64,000 nt of DNA, taken from contig NZ_BMRN01000024.1 of assembly GCF_014648655.1 (NCBI RefSeq), positions 47,953 through 111,952 of the forward strand. Reading direction: 5' to 3'. This DNA comes from Streptomyces atratus. GTDB taxonomy: Bacteria; Actinomycetota; Actinomycetes; Streptomycetales; Streptomycetaceae. The notes under the pieces are model-generated. The model searched no databases and was not told the origin of the DNA. It saw only the letters and a list, made by a program, of their open reading frames with translations. Positions 42,223 through 51,633 of this stretch are shown here, piece after piece. The first letter of the stretch is position 1; every line of letters starts with the position of its first letter. The position numbers and the translations under genes were made by a program.

Positions 42223-43782
42223 ATGACATCGACCGTCCCACCCACCCCACCCCTTCCACGGCAGGACCGGATATCCGGCCCGTCGGGCCGCGTCGAACTC
42301 GCCCCCGGCGCCGTCCCCACCGACAACCGGTTCGTCAACGAGGACCTGCTGCCCGTTCCGCTGGAACGGCGCCGCTGGACGACGTACAACTTCGCCGCCC
42401 TCTGGGTCGGCATGGCCCACAACATCCCGTCCTGGCTGCTCGCCTCCGGCCTGGTGGCCCTCGGCATGGACTGGAAGCAGGCCGTCCTCACCATCGCGCT
42501 CGCCAACCTGATCGTGCTCGGCCCGATGCTGCTCACCGGGCATGCCGGGCCCAAGTACGGCGTCCCTTTCCCCGTTCTGGCCCGAGCGTCCTTCGGTCTG
42601 CGCGGCGCCAACCTGCCCGCGCTGATCCGGGCCGCGGTGGCCTGTGCCTGGTTCGGCATCCAGACCTGGATCGGTGGCGTCGGCGTCTTCACCCTGCTCG
42701 GGAAGATCTTCGGCGGCTGGGCGAAGGCGTCCGAGATCGGCGGGCAGCCGTGGACGCTCTGGCTCTGCTTCATCCTCTTCTGGGCCCTCGAACTCGCCAT
42801 CATCTACCGGGGGATGGACACCCTGCGACGGTTCGAGAACTGGGCCGCCCCGTTCGTCATCGTCGGCGCCGTGGTGCTTCTGGTCTGGGTCGCCGTCAAG
42901 GCCGGTGGCTTCGGCCCGCTGCTCGACCAGCCCTCCGAGCTCGGCTGGGGCAAGGATTTCTGGCCGGTCTTCTTCCCGTCCCTGATGGGAATGATCGCCT
43001 TCTGGGCCACGCTCTCCCTGAACATCCCCGACTTCACCCGCTTCGGGGCCGGTCAACGTGCCCAGATCTGGGGCCAGTCGCTCGGCCTGCCGACCACGAT
43101 GACGCTCTTCGCCCTGCTATCGGTCCTGGTCACCTCCGGCTCACAGGCCGTGTACGGGGAGGCGATCTGGGATCCGGTCCAGCTCGTCGCCAGGACCGAC
43201 AATGTCTTCGGTCTGCTCTACGCCCTGGTCACGGTGCTCGTCGCGACGGTCTCCGTGAACATCGCGGCGAACGTCGTGTCACCCGCGTACGACCTGGCGA
43301 ACCTCGCACCCAAACTCATCAACTTCCGTACGGGCGCCCTGATCACGGGTGTCGTCGGCGTTCTCATCATGCCGTGGAAACTCACCGAGACCCCCGAGCT
43401 GTACATCTTCACCTGGCTCGGTCTGGTCGGCGGACTGCTCGGTACGGTCGCGGGCATTCTGATCGCCGACTACTGGATCGTCCGCCGCACCGTGCTCGAC
43501 CTCGCGGACCTGTACCGTCCCGGTGGCCGCTACTGGTACGCGAACGGCTGGAACTGGCGGGCGGTCGTCGCGTTCGCCGTCGGCGGCGTACTGGCGATCG
43601 GTGGCTCCCACTCGGCCCCCGGCACGGGCCCGTTCCCGGCCGACGGCCTGATCCCGTTCCTCAAGCCGCTCGCGGACTACGGCTGGGCGGTCGGGCTGGC
43701 CTCGTCGCTGGTGCTGTACGTGGTGCTCAGCGGTCGGTCCGGGGTCACACCGGCGACATCGGGCGACTCAGCAGGGCGCTGA
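42223..43782 (+). CDS. NCS1-family nucleobase/hydantoin permease
   Basis: A 519-residue transporter with about 12 helices. The family beginning 'NEDLLPVPLERRRWTTYNFA' and 'WVGMAHNIPSWLLASGL' (TM1 substrate/Na+ site), 'SFGLRGANLPALIRAAVACA' and 'WFGIQTWIGG' (TM3) match Mhp1-type hydantoin, uracil/allantoin and cytosine carriers. It imports a cyclic ureide by proton or sodium coupling. ATG 42223 with GCGAAGGG upstream is preferred to an ATG at 42115 lying in the repeat array. Its end overlaps the convergent gene by 38 nt. It is the transport arm of the hydantoinase cluster. Confidence 0.9.
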   Translation: MTSTVPPTPPLPRQDRISGPSGRVELAPGAVPTDNRFVNEDLLPVPLERRRWTTYNFAALWVGMAHNIPSWLLASGLVALGMDWKQAVLTIALANLIVLGPMLLTGHAGPKYGVPFPVLARASFGLRGANLPALIRAAVACAWFGIQTWIGGVGVFTLLGKIFGGWAKASEIGGQPWTLWLCFILFWALELAIIYRGMDTLRRFENWAAPFVIVGAVVLLVWVAVKAGGFGPLLDQPSELGWGKDFWPVFFPSLMGMIAFWATLSLNIPDFTRFGAGQRAQIWGQSLGLPTTMTLFALLSVLVTSGSQAVYGEAIWDPVQLVARTDNVFGLLYALVTVLVATVSVNIAANVVSPAYDLANLAPKLINFRTGALITGVVGVLIMPWKLTETPELYIFTWLGLVGGLLGTVAGILIADYWIVRRTVLDLADLYRPGGRYWYANGWNWRAVVAFAVGGVLAIGGSHSAPGTGPFPADGLIPFLKPLADYGWAVGLASSLVLYVVLSGRSGVTPATSGDSAGR

Positions 43783-44521
43783 TGTCGTACGTCTGATCCG
43801 GTGGCGGAGTGGCCCTGGGAACCGGCTTGTCGAAAGCCGAGAAGCCCATGACCGCGCTCGCCCCACCGCCCTGCACCGTGATCCTCAGCGGGTACGGCTT
43901 GCCCGTTGCCGCGACGTACGTCGTCAGCGTCCAACCGTCTCTGAGCCTGGTCAGCGGTACCACCGAAGCCCCGTCGAGCGTGGTCTTCCTGCCCTTGTTC
44001 AGCGTCCCACGGTCGTTGTCCGCGTGGTCGCTGACCAGCTTCTGGAAGGTGTCGAGATCGCAGCCGCTCACCAGTTCGCGCAGTCTCGGGTCGTCGGCCG
44101 AGCCCTTCATGTACCGCCCGTTGAGGATTGCGGCGAAGGCCGAGCCGACGCCGGGAACCTGGCTCTTCCAGAAGTTCGCATCCGGCTTCACCCAGACGTC
44201 GTCGCCGCGCTTCACGATCCGGGCCGACCCCTGATCGTTGCCGAGGTCCACCGAACCGTTGCAGTTGCCGTCCCGGTCCAGGGTGAGATCCAGGGTCGGC
44301 GCGGGGCTGCCGCTGTCGTAGTGGCCACGCGCGCTGAGGTGCAGGGAATGGACGCTCAGCAGCGCGTCACGTGACCGGTCGGCGATCTGCTGGGCGGGGA
44401 GCGTGTCGATGCCGTTGTCCGCCCGTGCCACACCACCGCCGATGACGCTGCCGCTGGTGAGTCCGAGTACGAGGACCGCCGCCTGGGCGGCCCGGCGTGT
44501 GCCGATGAGTTGGCCGGTCAC
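43745..44521 (-). CDS. Secreted/lipoprotein-like LolA-fold hypothetical protein
   Basis: A 258-residue protein. It has a signal peptide of about 32 residues (GLTSGSVIGGGVARA|D) and a domain of 'LHLSARGHYDSGSPAPTLDL', 'IVKRGDDVWVKPDANFWKSQ' and 'YVAATGKPYPLRITVQGGGA' which look like the single-sheet LppX/LprAFG (LolA-like) fold of actinobacterial lipid-binding proteins. No lipobox Cys is visible, so it is probably soluble outside. GTG 44521 has GGGAGG 4 nt upstream; an ATG 36 nt earlier lacks this. Confidence 0.7.
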   Translation of the reverse strand: MTGQLIGTRRAAQAAVLVLGLTSGSVIGGGVARADNGIDTLPAQQIADRSRDALLSVHSLHLSARGHYDSGSPAPTLDLTLDRDGNCNGSVDLGNDQGSARIVKRGDDVWVKPDANFWKSQVPGVGSAFAAILNGRYMKGSADDPRLRELVSGCDLDTFQKLVSDHADNDRGTLNKGRKTTLDGASVVPLTRLRDGWTLTTYVAATGKPYPLRITVQGGGASAVMGFSAFDKPVPRATPPPDQTYDISALLSRPMSPV

Positions 44522-44658
44522 GGCGCCTCCCTCGAAGGGCCCGTAGGGCCTGTTCAGGTGTGCGATCCGATCCATTTGAGCGTACGTCGGAGCGGGGCGG
44601 GTCGCGCGACGGAGGGAGCCGCCGGACCGGCCACCGGCCCCGGTGGCCGGTCCGGTCC

Positions 44659-45190
44659 TCAGCGCTGCCGGGCGCTCCGCTCCAGCAGTCGTGGAAGCGC
44701 ACCCGCCAACCGCTCCCGCAGCCGGCCCGGATCGCTGTCCGCCCACGGATGGGTGGCGTGGAAAGCGGCCCAGTCCACCAGCCAGTCCAGCACCGTTTTG
44801 GGCGTGAACCCCTCCGCGTGCGGGCCGAGCACGGTGCGCAACAGGCTTGACGTGGTGCTCGAAATGGCAGACGGGGACAGCGCGGCCGCCTCGTCGGCCG
44901 TCCGCGGTATGTCCTCGTTCCACGGAGCGGCCTCGATCTTCACCCGCACGACGGAGAAACCCGCCGCGGTCCAGGACGATGCGGGTGAGTTTCAGGCCGT
45001 TGCGTTCCGCCCAGCGCTCCAGACGGGCACTCTCGTCCCTCTCGCCGCCGCCCGTACCGGGGAGTGGATCGAGCCGCACCGTCAGATGCGTCTCGAACTC
45101 TCCCTCGAACTCCGCTTCCACACGCCCCCCAGCAGTACTTTTGCCGTCCACTTCCGTCAGCGAACGTAGCAAGCGGCACTGATAGCCTCC
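44659..45190 (-). pseudogene. Frame-disrupted hypothetical gene
   Basis: The minus strand reads, in one frame, 'FETHLTVRLDPLPGTGGGER' and 'ERWAERNGLKLTRIVLDRG', then in a second frame 'GFSVVRVKIEAAPWNEDIPR', and in a third 'CHFEHHVKPVAHRARPARG'. From memory these are consecutive parts of one Streptomyces family of unknown function with at least two frameshifts and an internal deletion. The last 60 residues ('TVLDWLVDWAAFHATHPWAD') belong to an unrelated frame, unknown to me. The gene is not functional as read. Confidence 0.45.
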
Positions 45191-45309
45191 GGCCACTCTC
45201 CGCCGAACGGTTGAGCGGACCGCCCACTACTCGTTACCCTCCGGTAAGTTCGTTCGGGCGTACAGGTGCGGGCGCGCGCACCTGCCGATACGAGGAAGGC
45301 AGGCAGCCC

Positions 45310-46785
45310 ATGTCCTCAACGGAAGCCGTCGAAACGACCGAACCGGCCGGCCCGACCGGACTGGCCGACAGCGCACTGGAGCTGGCCGAAGGCCGTACCA
45401 CCTCGACCGAACAGGTGTCCGCCTCCCTGTGCCGTATCGAAGCGAGCCAGGGCACCCTCAACGCGTTCAGGCACCTGCGCGCCGAGGCCGCACTCGCCGA
45501 GGCCGCCGAGGCCGACCGCCGGCTCGCCGCGGGGGAGCGGCTGCCCCTGCTCGGAGTTCCGGTCGCCGTCAAGGACGACACCGATGTCGTCGGGATGCCG
45601 ACCTACTTCGGCTGCGACGGCGATCTGCCCGCCGCCACCGCCGACAGCGAGGCCGTACGCAGGCTGCGGGCGGCCGGGGCCGTGATCGTGGGGAAGACCA
45701 ATTCCTGCGAGCTGGGCCAGTGGCCGTTCACCGAGGGCGCGGCCTTCGGCGCCACTCGCAACCCCTGGAACACGGGACACACCCCCGGCGGCTCGTCCGG
45801 CGGTTCGGCGGCGGCCGTCGCGGCCGGGCTCGTACCCGCCGCGCTCGGCTCGGACGGCGCGGGGTCCGTCCGTATCCCCGCAGCCTGGACCCATCTCGTC
45901 GGCATCAAACCGCAGCGCGGCCGGATCTCCGTCCACCCGCACAGCGACGCCTTTCAGGGCTTGACCGTCAACGGCCCCCTGGCCAGGACCGTCGCCGACG
46001 CCGCCCTGCTGCTCGACGCGGTCGCCGGACCCCACCCCGACGACCCGCACCGCCCGCCCCCCGTCGAGGCATCGGCCGCAGCCCGCCGCGACCCGGGCAG
46101 ACTGCGCATCGCCGTCGCCTGGCGCCCCCCGCTCACCCTCACCGGCTCCACGCCCCACCCCGATGTGCGCAGGGCCGTCACCGCACTGGCCGAGGCGCTC
46201 GCCCGCCTCGGCCACGACGTCGAGGAGGCCAGACCCCGCTACGGACTGATCGGCCTCGGCTTCGTGCCCCGCGCCACCGCCGGGATCGCCGAACTCGCCG
46301 CCCGCCACCCCGACCCCGCCCTCCTGGACCCGCGCACCCGCAGCGCCCTGCGCACCGGCACCCGGCTGGGCGGCCGGGTGGTGCGCGCGGCCAGGGAGCG
46401 GGAGGTGCGCCAGCACCGCAGGATCGGAGCGTTCTTCCACACGTCCCGGGCCGGCGCCGGGTACGACGTACTGCTCACTCCGACGACCGCCCTGCCACCG
46501 CCCCCGATCGGCAGGTTCGACGGGCTGAGCGCCTGGCGCACCGATGTGACGATGGCCGAGGCCTGCCCGTATGCCTGGCCCTGGAACGTACTGGGCTGGC
46601 CCGGCATCAACGTACCGGCCGGGTTCACCTCCGACGGGCTGCCCGTCGGTGCCCAGCTGCTGGGCCCCTCCCGCAGCGAGGAACGGCTGATCTCCCTCGC
46701 CGCCCAGCTGGAGGCCGACCGCCGCTGGTACGAGCACCGGCCCCCCGCCCCTCCTGCCTCGGTCAGACCGGGCGGCGGGCGCTGA
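45310..46785 (+). CDS. Amidase-signature amidohydrolase
   Basis: A 491-residue amidase with the Ser-cisSer-Lys triad: Lys88 (VPVAVKDDTDV), the Gly/Ser motif TPGGSSGGS (159-166, cis-Ser) and nucleophile Ser186 (SDGAGSVRIPA). It hydrolyses an acyl amide such as a carboxamide or aminoamide; the substrate cannot be read. The Gly/Ser-rich signature and 'GLPVGAQLLGP' near the end are typical. GAGGAAGG lies upstream of the ATG. It overlaps the 3' end of a decayed minus-strand gene. It may extend the nitrogen-compound catabolism of the preceding cluster but has no operator repeat. Confidence 0.88.
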   Translation: MSSTEAVETTEPAGPTGLADSALELAEGRTTSTEQVSASLCRIEASQGTLNAFRHLRAEAALAEAAEADRRLAAGERLPLLGVPVAVKDDTDVVGMPTYFGCDGDLPAATADSEAVRRLRAAGAVIVGKTNSCELGQWPFTEGAAFGATRNPWNTGHTPGGSSGGSAAAVAAGLVPAALGSDGAGSVRIPAAWTHLVGIKPQRGRISVHPHSDAFQGLTVNGPLARTVADAALLLDAVAGPHPDDPHRPPPVEASAAARRDPGRLRIAVAWRPPLTLTGSTPHPDVRRAVTALAEALARLGHDVEEARPRYGLIGLGFVPRATAGIAELAARHPDPALLDPRTRSALRTGTRLGGRVVRAAREREVRQHRRIGAFFHTSRAGAGYDVLLTPTTALPPPPIGRFDGLSAWRTDVTMAEACPYAWPWNVLGWPGINVPAGFTSDGLPVGAQLLGPSRSEERLISLAAQLEADRRWYEHRPPAPPASVRPGGGR

Positions 46786-46966
46786 CCACCCACACCCCCG
46801 CCCGCATCAGCACACCCTCCGGGGTCTCGTGCGCCACCAGCACATCCGTCATCGAGACCCGGGTGGCATCGGAGACGGAGAGCCCCGGCGTCCGGGAGAC
46901 GAAGAACTCCACCGCGTCCGCCGCATCCCGGCCCCAGCAGGTGGCCGCGGTCACGCGGCCGGCGCA
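46763..46966 (-). pseudogene. C-terminal fragment of a methyltransferase-like protein
   Basis: The minus strand reads 'CWGRDAADAVEFFVSRTPGL' and 'VLVAHETPEGVLMRAGVWVV', a C-terminal segment resembling class I SAM-dependent methyltransferase family ends. Upstream the frame enters unrelated sequence with no Rossmann motif, so the 5' two-thirds are missing. Confidence in the family is low. Confidence 0.35.
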
Positions 46967-46984
46967 CTCGCGCTGCCGGCAACA

Positions 46985-47048
46985 CTGGAACGACCGGGCC
47001 GCGTACCGCATCGTGCAGGAGGCCCTCACCAATGGTCGCACCCCGTGA
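46985..47048 (+). pseudogene. Histidine-kinase fragment
   Basis: Plus-strand codons read 'RAAYRIVQEALTNGRTP'. 'YRIVQEALTN' is the N-box of NarL-type histidine kinases (HATPase_c), but neither the dimerisation domain before nor the G boxes after it exist. A 20-codon relic, next to another fragment on the opposite strand. Confidence 0.45.
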
Positions 47049-47159
47049 ACCCCGCCCCTGAAGGCGGAGCGACAGCAGCCCCGCCCGTCCGGTCCACGGT
47101 GGCGGACGTTCGCACCGGAGCGCCGTAGGCGGGATCATGGACTGGAACGGAGTGGATGG

Positions 47160-49688
47160 GTGGTGACCAGTATGGCGTCCGAAGGCCCGCAGTCGGCGCC
47201 CGGAGCCGAGCCGTCGCAGCCCAGGACCCCCCAGCACTCCTTCGACACGGCGAACGACGCGACCGCGGTGGTGTCCGCTACCGGAACGGTCATCGGCTGG
47301 ACGCACAGCGCACAGGACCTGCTGGGGTACCGCGCCGCCGAGGTGGTCGGCCGGTCCGCCGGTTTCCTCCTCGCAATGCCCGAGGACCCGGTGAGAGTGG
47401 CGAGGATCGCCGAGCGGTGCCGTGCGGGCGTGGGGTGGAGCGGTGTCGCCGACGTGCGGCGGCGCGACGGCGGGCGGATCGAAGTGGATCTACGGATCTC
47501 GGCCTCGTTCCACCTGGACGGCCGGGAGTGCTTCCTGGTCTCCGCACGCGAACGGCGACCGGTGGGGACGGTCGGGCAGTCGGTGCTCGACGCCTTCCTG
47601 ACCAGCTCGCCGATCGGTATGGCGGTGATGAGCCCGCAGCTGCGCTACGTCTGGATGAACGAAACCCTGGAACGCATCGGCGGCGTCCCGCGAGAGCAGC
47701 GCGTGGGCCGCCGGATGGGCGAAGTGCTCCCGGGACTGGAGACCGACGCCATAGAACCCCTGATGCGCCGTGTGCTGGACACCGGGGTTCCCGTCATCGA
47801 CTTCGAGTACCGGGGCTGGAGCTGGGCCGATCCGCACCGTGAGCGCGCCTACTCCACGTCGTTCTTCCCCCTGGCCGACGCCGACGGCACCGTCACCGGC
47901 ATCTGCTACATGGTCCTGGACGTCACCGACCGGTGGAAGGCCCAGCAGCGCCTGGCCCTGGTCAACGACGCCGGAGCCAGCATCGGCTCCACCCTGGACG
48001 TGATGCGCACGGCTCAGGAGCTGGCCGACTTCGCGGTGCCGCGGTTCGCCGACTTCGTCGCCGTCGACCTCCTGGAGCCGGTCGCCAGCCCCGAGGAGCC
48101 CGGCCCATGGCCTTCGGGCACGGTGCCTTCCGGTACGGGAGGAGCCGCTCGCTCCGGTGGCGGTGCCGCGTCGTCCCGGCCGACGATGCGCCGGGCAGGG
48201 ATGAGCTCGGTGCGGGAGGGCTGCCCGGAGGCGGTCTACCGGATCGGGGAACGGGTGGATTCCCTGCCCCCGCCCCACGACGTCCGTTTCCTCAGCGACG
48301 GCGAACCCGTCCTGATCCCGGCCCTCGACACCGTCAGGCATCTGTGGGCGGCCGAACAACCCGCCAGGGAAGCGACCATCCGCGAGTTCGGTCTCCACTC
48401 CCTCATCGCCGTTCCCATGCGGGCCCGGGACACAGTGCTCGGCCTGACCACCTTCGTACGATCGGTGAACCCGGCCCCTTTTGAGCCGGACGACGTGCTT
48501 CCGGCCCGCGACCTGGTGGCACGGGCGGCGGTGTGCGTGGACAACGCACGCCGTTACACCCGCGAGCACGCCGCCGCGCTCACCCTGCAGCGCAGCCTGC
48601 TCCCGCACACGCTGCCCGGAGGCATGGCCCTGGACGTGGCCTCCTCGTACCTCCCGGCGGATGCCAAGGACGGTGTCGGGGGCGACTGGTTCGACGTGAT
48701 CCCGCTGTCCGGCGCCCGGGTCGCCCTGGTCGTCGGCGATGTCGTCGGACACGGCATCAGCGCCGCAGCGACCATGGGCCGGCTCCGCACCGCGGTGCAC
48801 ACCCTCGCCGACATGGACCTTCCCCCCGATGAACTGCTGGCCCACCTCGACGACCTCGTGATCCGCCTGAGCGACGAGGAACCCGAGGGTGGGTCGAGCG
48901 GCACGACCGTGCTGGGCGCCACCTGTCTGTACGCCGTCTACGACCCGGTCACCCAGCTCTGCACGATGGCGCGCGCCGGCCACCCGCCCCCCGTCGTCGT
49001 CTCCCCGGACGGGCGCGTCAACTTCCCCGAACTGCCCGCAGGCCCCCCGCTCGGCCTGGGCGGTCTGCCCTTCGAGACAGCGGAGATCGAGCTGCCGGAG
49101 GGCAGCCTGATCGCCCTCTACACCAACGGTCTCATCGAAGGCAGGGACCGGGACGCCGACCTCGGGATGTCCCGCCTCGGCGGTGCCCTGGCCCAGCGCG
49201 GACTCCCGCTCGACACGCTGTGCGCGACGGTCGTGGAGCAGCTGCTTCCCGTGCCGCAGCCCGACGACGTCGCCCTGCTCCTCGCCCGCACCCACGAACT
49301 GAGCGCCGACCACGTCGTCTCATGGGAGGTACCCGCCGACCCGGCAGCCGTCGCGGGCGTCCGGGCCCGGACGGCCCGACTGCTGAGGACCTGGGGCCTG
49401 GAGGAGCTTCAGATGACGACCGAGCTGATCGTCAGCGAGCTGGTCACCAACGCGCTGCGCCACGCCACCGGCCCGATCCGGCTGAGGCTGCTGCGCCAGT
49501 CCGTCCTGATCTGCGAGGTCTCCGACGCCAGCAGCACCTCACCCCGGCTGCGCCACGCCAGGACCACGGACGAGGGCGGTCGCGGGCTCTTCCTCGTAGC
49601 CCAGCTCACCCACCGCTGGGGTACCCGCTACACGCCCGAAGGCAAGATCATCTGGACCGAGCAGGAACTGCCGGTGACGGGAACGTGA
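47160..49688 (+). CDS. PAS/GAF-sensor SpoIIE-type PP2C phosphatase with anti-sigma-like kinase domain
   Basis: An 842-residue signalling protein. Two PAS domains (~25-130 and ~140-260; the second with 'LRYVWMNETLERIGGV' and a PAC tail 'ITGICYMVLDV'-like), a GAF domain (~290-460), a SpoIIE phosphatase (~480-690, Asp residues in 'GVGGDWFDVIPL' and 'VVGDVVGHGISAAATMG'), then a HATPase_c domain (~720-840, 'LIVSELVTNALRHATGPI'). Such proteins dephosphorylate anti-anti-sigma factors and may phosphorylate them by the C-terminal domain. No membrane helix, so it senses cytosolic redox, light or ligand cues. Starts at GTG 47160, 47163 and ATG 47172 are all possible. Confidence 0.88.
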   Translation: MVTSMASEGPQSAPGAEPSQPRTPQHSFDTANDATAVVSATGTVIGWTHSAQDLLGYRAAEVVGRSAGFLLAMPEDPVRVARIAERCRAGVGWSGVADVRRRDGGRIEVDLRISASFHLDGRECFLVSARERRPVGTVGQSVLDAFLTSSPIGMAVMSPQLRYVWMNETLERIGGVPREQRVGRRMGEVLPGLETDAIEPLMRRVLDTGVPVIDFEYRGWSWADPHRERAYSTSFFPLADADGTVTGICYMVLDVTDRWKAQQRLALVNDAGASIGSTLDVMRTAQELADFAVPRFADFVAVDLLEPVASPEEPGPWPSGTVPSGTGGAARSGGGAASSRPTMRRAGMSSVREGCPEAVYRIGERVDSLPPPHDVRFLSDGEPVLIPALDTVRHLWAAEQPAREATIREFGLHSLIAVPMRARDTVLGLTTFVRSVNPAPFEPDDVLPARDLVARAAVCVDNARRYTREHAAALTLQRSLLPHTLPGGMALDVASSYLPADAKDGVGGDWFDVIPLSGARVALVVGDVVGHGISAAATMGRLRTAVHTLADMDLPPDELLAHLDDLVIRLSDEEPEGGSSGTTVLGATCLYAVYDPVTQLCTMARAGHPPPVVVSPDGRVNFPELPAGPPLGLGGLPFETAEIELPEGSLIALYTNGLIEGRDRDADLGMSRLGGALAQRGLPLDTLCATVVEQLLPVPQPDDVALLLARTHELSADHVVSWEVPADPAAVAGVRARTARLLRTWGLEELQMTTELIVSELVTNALRHATGPIRLRLLRQSVLICEVSDASSTSPRLRHARTTDEGGRGLFLVAQLTHRWGTRYTPEGKIIWTEQELPVTGT

Positions 49689-49727
49689 GGACGTTCGGGG
49701 GAAGCCTTTTACGGCACCGGCAGCAGG

Positions 49728-50130
49728 TCAGCCACCGCCCACCCGCGCGATGAGTTGCGGGGCGAGTACGGCGTACGGGTTGCAGATGTCATCGGTGAAC
49801 CGGTCGGGTCCGCCGAGCCATCGGGTGTGGAGCTTGACCGCGGGGCCGGCGGTCCGTGTTTCGCGCAGTGACGGGGAGAGTGCGGCCGGCTGTTCCATGA
49901 CGCGCAGTGGCCCGGCGAGTGTCTGCAGGTTGGCGACCATCCGTACGCCGGACCGCCCGGAAGTGATCGTGGACGAACCGAGCCACGGGTGGGTCGGCGG
50001 TTTCCTGGTCAGCGCGTTCAGTTCCGCCGCGTCGACGGTGCACCGGTGCGGATGGGCCCACATGCAGGCTCGGGCGGGAAGACGGTCAGCCGGGCAGCAA
50101 TCTCCGTCAGGTCGCGTCGCAGCCCCTGGA
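49728..50130 (-). pseudogene. Frameshifted hypothetical gene
   Basis: The minus strand reads 'LRRDLTEIAARLTVFPPE' in one frame and, after a one-base shift near 50075, 'ACMWAHPHRCTVDAAEL', 'RKPPTHPWLGSSTITSGRSG', 'VKLHTRWLGGPDRFTDDICN' and 'LAPQLIARVGGG' to the stop. The second part has strong coding text of an unknown Streptomyces family. A sequencing error could produce the shift. No function known. Confidence 0.5.
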
Positions 50131-50143
50131 CAGTCCCAGGGGG

Positions 50144-51214
50144 CTAGGGCACCCGGGCCGTCCACTCGGATGTACCGAACTTGGTGCGTACGAGTTCCTC
50201 GGCCCGGGCCATCTCCTCAGGGGTTACCTTGCCGGGGGTGAGGCCGTGGCGTTTCCGAAAAGATTCGATCATGTTGTCGATGACGGTCTGGCGAGGGAGG
50301 CCGGTCTGCCGACGGAGGGGGTCGACGCGCTTCTTGGCGCTCCTGGTGCCCTTGTCGGACATCTTTTCCTTGCCGATGCGCAGGACATCGAGCATCTTGT
50401 CGGCGTCGATGTCGTAGGACATCGTCACGTGGTGCAGCACGGCGCCGGGCCCGCCGTCGGGGCCCACGATGCGCTTCTGGGCGGCTCCGGCGATCTTCCC
50501 GATGTCGGTCGCGATGTCGTTGAGCGGCTGGTACCAGGCTTTGATGCCCATGTCGCCGAGAGCACCGAGCACCCAGTCGTCGAGATAGGCGTAGCTGTCG
50601 GCGAACGAGAGGCCGGAGACGAGGGACTCCGGGACGGAGAGCGAGTACGTGATGGTGTTGCCGGGCTCCACGAACATGGCCCCACCACCGGATACGCGGC
50701 GGACGACCGTGATGCCGTGGCGTTCGGCGCCTGCCGGGTCGACCTCGTTGCGCAAGGACTGGAAGCTGCCGATGATCACGGCGGGCGCGGCCCACTCCCA
50801 CACCCGGAGCGTCGGCGGACGTCGGCCCGCGGCGACCTCGGCGGTGATGACCTCGTCGAGGGCCATGTGGAGTGCGGGGGACTGCGGGGCCTCATGGATG
50901 AGCTGCCAGTCGTAGTCGCTCCACTCGGTGGCGTGCGCGAGGGCTCGGCGAACGGCGACGGCGACGCCCTCGGAGGTGAGGCCGAGCATCACGGTCGAGG
51001 CGGGGAGCGCCGCGTCGATCCGGGCGGTGAGACCGGCGGTATCGGTGTTGGCAGGGGCGCCCTCCAGCGCCGCGTCGATCGTGAGGATCGCCTCGTCCGG
51101 CTCCAGGAAGAAGTCCCCGGCCACCCGCACGTTGCGCAGTGCCCCGCCCTCGACATCGAGATCCACCACGACGAGCTTGCCGCCGGGGACCTTGTACTCA
51201 CCGTGCACGGCCAT
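50144..51214 (-). CDS. lplA: Lipoate-protein ligase A (two-domain)
   Basis: A 356-residue ligase that attaches lipoate to E2/H proteins. The order is reversed from E. coli: an LplA C-terminal-like domain at 1-100 ('GEYKVPGGKLVVVDLDVEGG') precedes the BPL/LplA/LipB catalytic domain (~105-340). The latter has 'LHMALDEVITAEVAAGRRPP', the lipoyl-AMP motif 'RRVSGGGAMFVEPGN', 'DIATDIGKIAGAAQKR' with Lys, and 'VLHHVTMSYDID'. The arrangement is common in actinobacteria. ATG 51214 starts with 'MAVHGEYKVPGGK'; the upstream GGAACTGGAGGC supplies a site. Monocistronic. Confidence 0.88.
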   Translation of the reverse strand: MAVHGEYKVPGGKLVVVDLDVEGGALRNVRVAGDFFLEPDEAILTIDAALEGAPANTDTAGLTARIDAALPASTVMLGLTSEGVAVAVRRALAHATEWSDYDWQLIHEAPQSPALHMALDEVITAEVAAGRRPPTLRVWEWAAPAVIIGSFQSLRNEVDPAGAERHGITVVRRVSGGGAMFVEPGNTITYSLSVPESLVSGLSFADSYAYLDDWVLGALGDMGIKAWYQPLNDIATDIGKIAGAAQKRIVGPDGGPGAVLHHVTMSYDIDADKMLDVLRIGKEKMSDKGTRSAKKRVDPLRRQTGLPRQTVIDNMIESFRKRHGLTPGKVTPEEMARAEELVRTKFGTSEWTARVP

Positions 51215-51435
51215 GCCTCCAGTTCCGCCCGACTCTCATTTCCACGAATCGGTTCCGATCAGCGACAACACCGCAGCCGTACGGTTTACTCCGCACAATC
51301 GCAGTGATGGACATGCTGTCCAGGATCACGTTGCCTGCCGTCCGGACGTGGTCCCGATGACGCATCATGTGGAGTGCGTGGCGATCCCGGCCGGGTGGGC
51401 GCCCCGCAGTACGAGCGGGTGACGACGGGCTTCCC

Positions 51436-51633
51436 CCTCTTCATGCGCAACGTCCCCTCACCGGTGGTGTTGCCCCGGCGCGGACCTACGTCGTTCTTCT
51501 CCTGCCCGTCGTCCCGGCAGGCAGGATCGAGCCGGGCCGCGTCCTCGACCGCACTGTCGGCCTGGACCAGGTGCCTGGCGGCTACCACGCCATGGCAGAC
51601 CGCGAGGCACTGAAGGTCCTCGTACGCCCCTGA
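51436..51633 (+). pseudogene. Zinc alcohol dehydrogenase C-terminal remnant
   Basis: The plus strand reads 'LFMRNV' and, after a one-base frame change near 51460, 'LTGGVAPARTYVVLLLPVVP' and 'GRIEPGRVLDRTVGLDQVPG' then 'YHAMADREALKVLVRP' and stop. This is the exact ending of medium-chain zinc alcohol dehydrogenases (…GRIEPGRVFDRTV.L...P.GY.AM..R.ALKV.V.P). The catalytic and NAD-binding parts upstream are absent. Confidence 0.65.
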
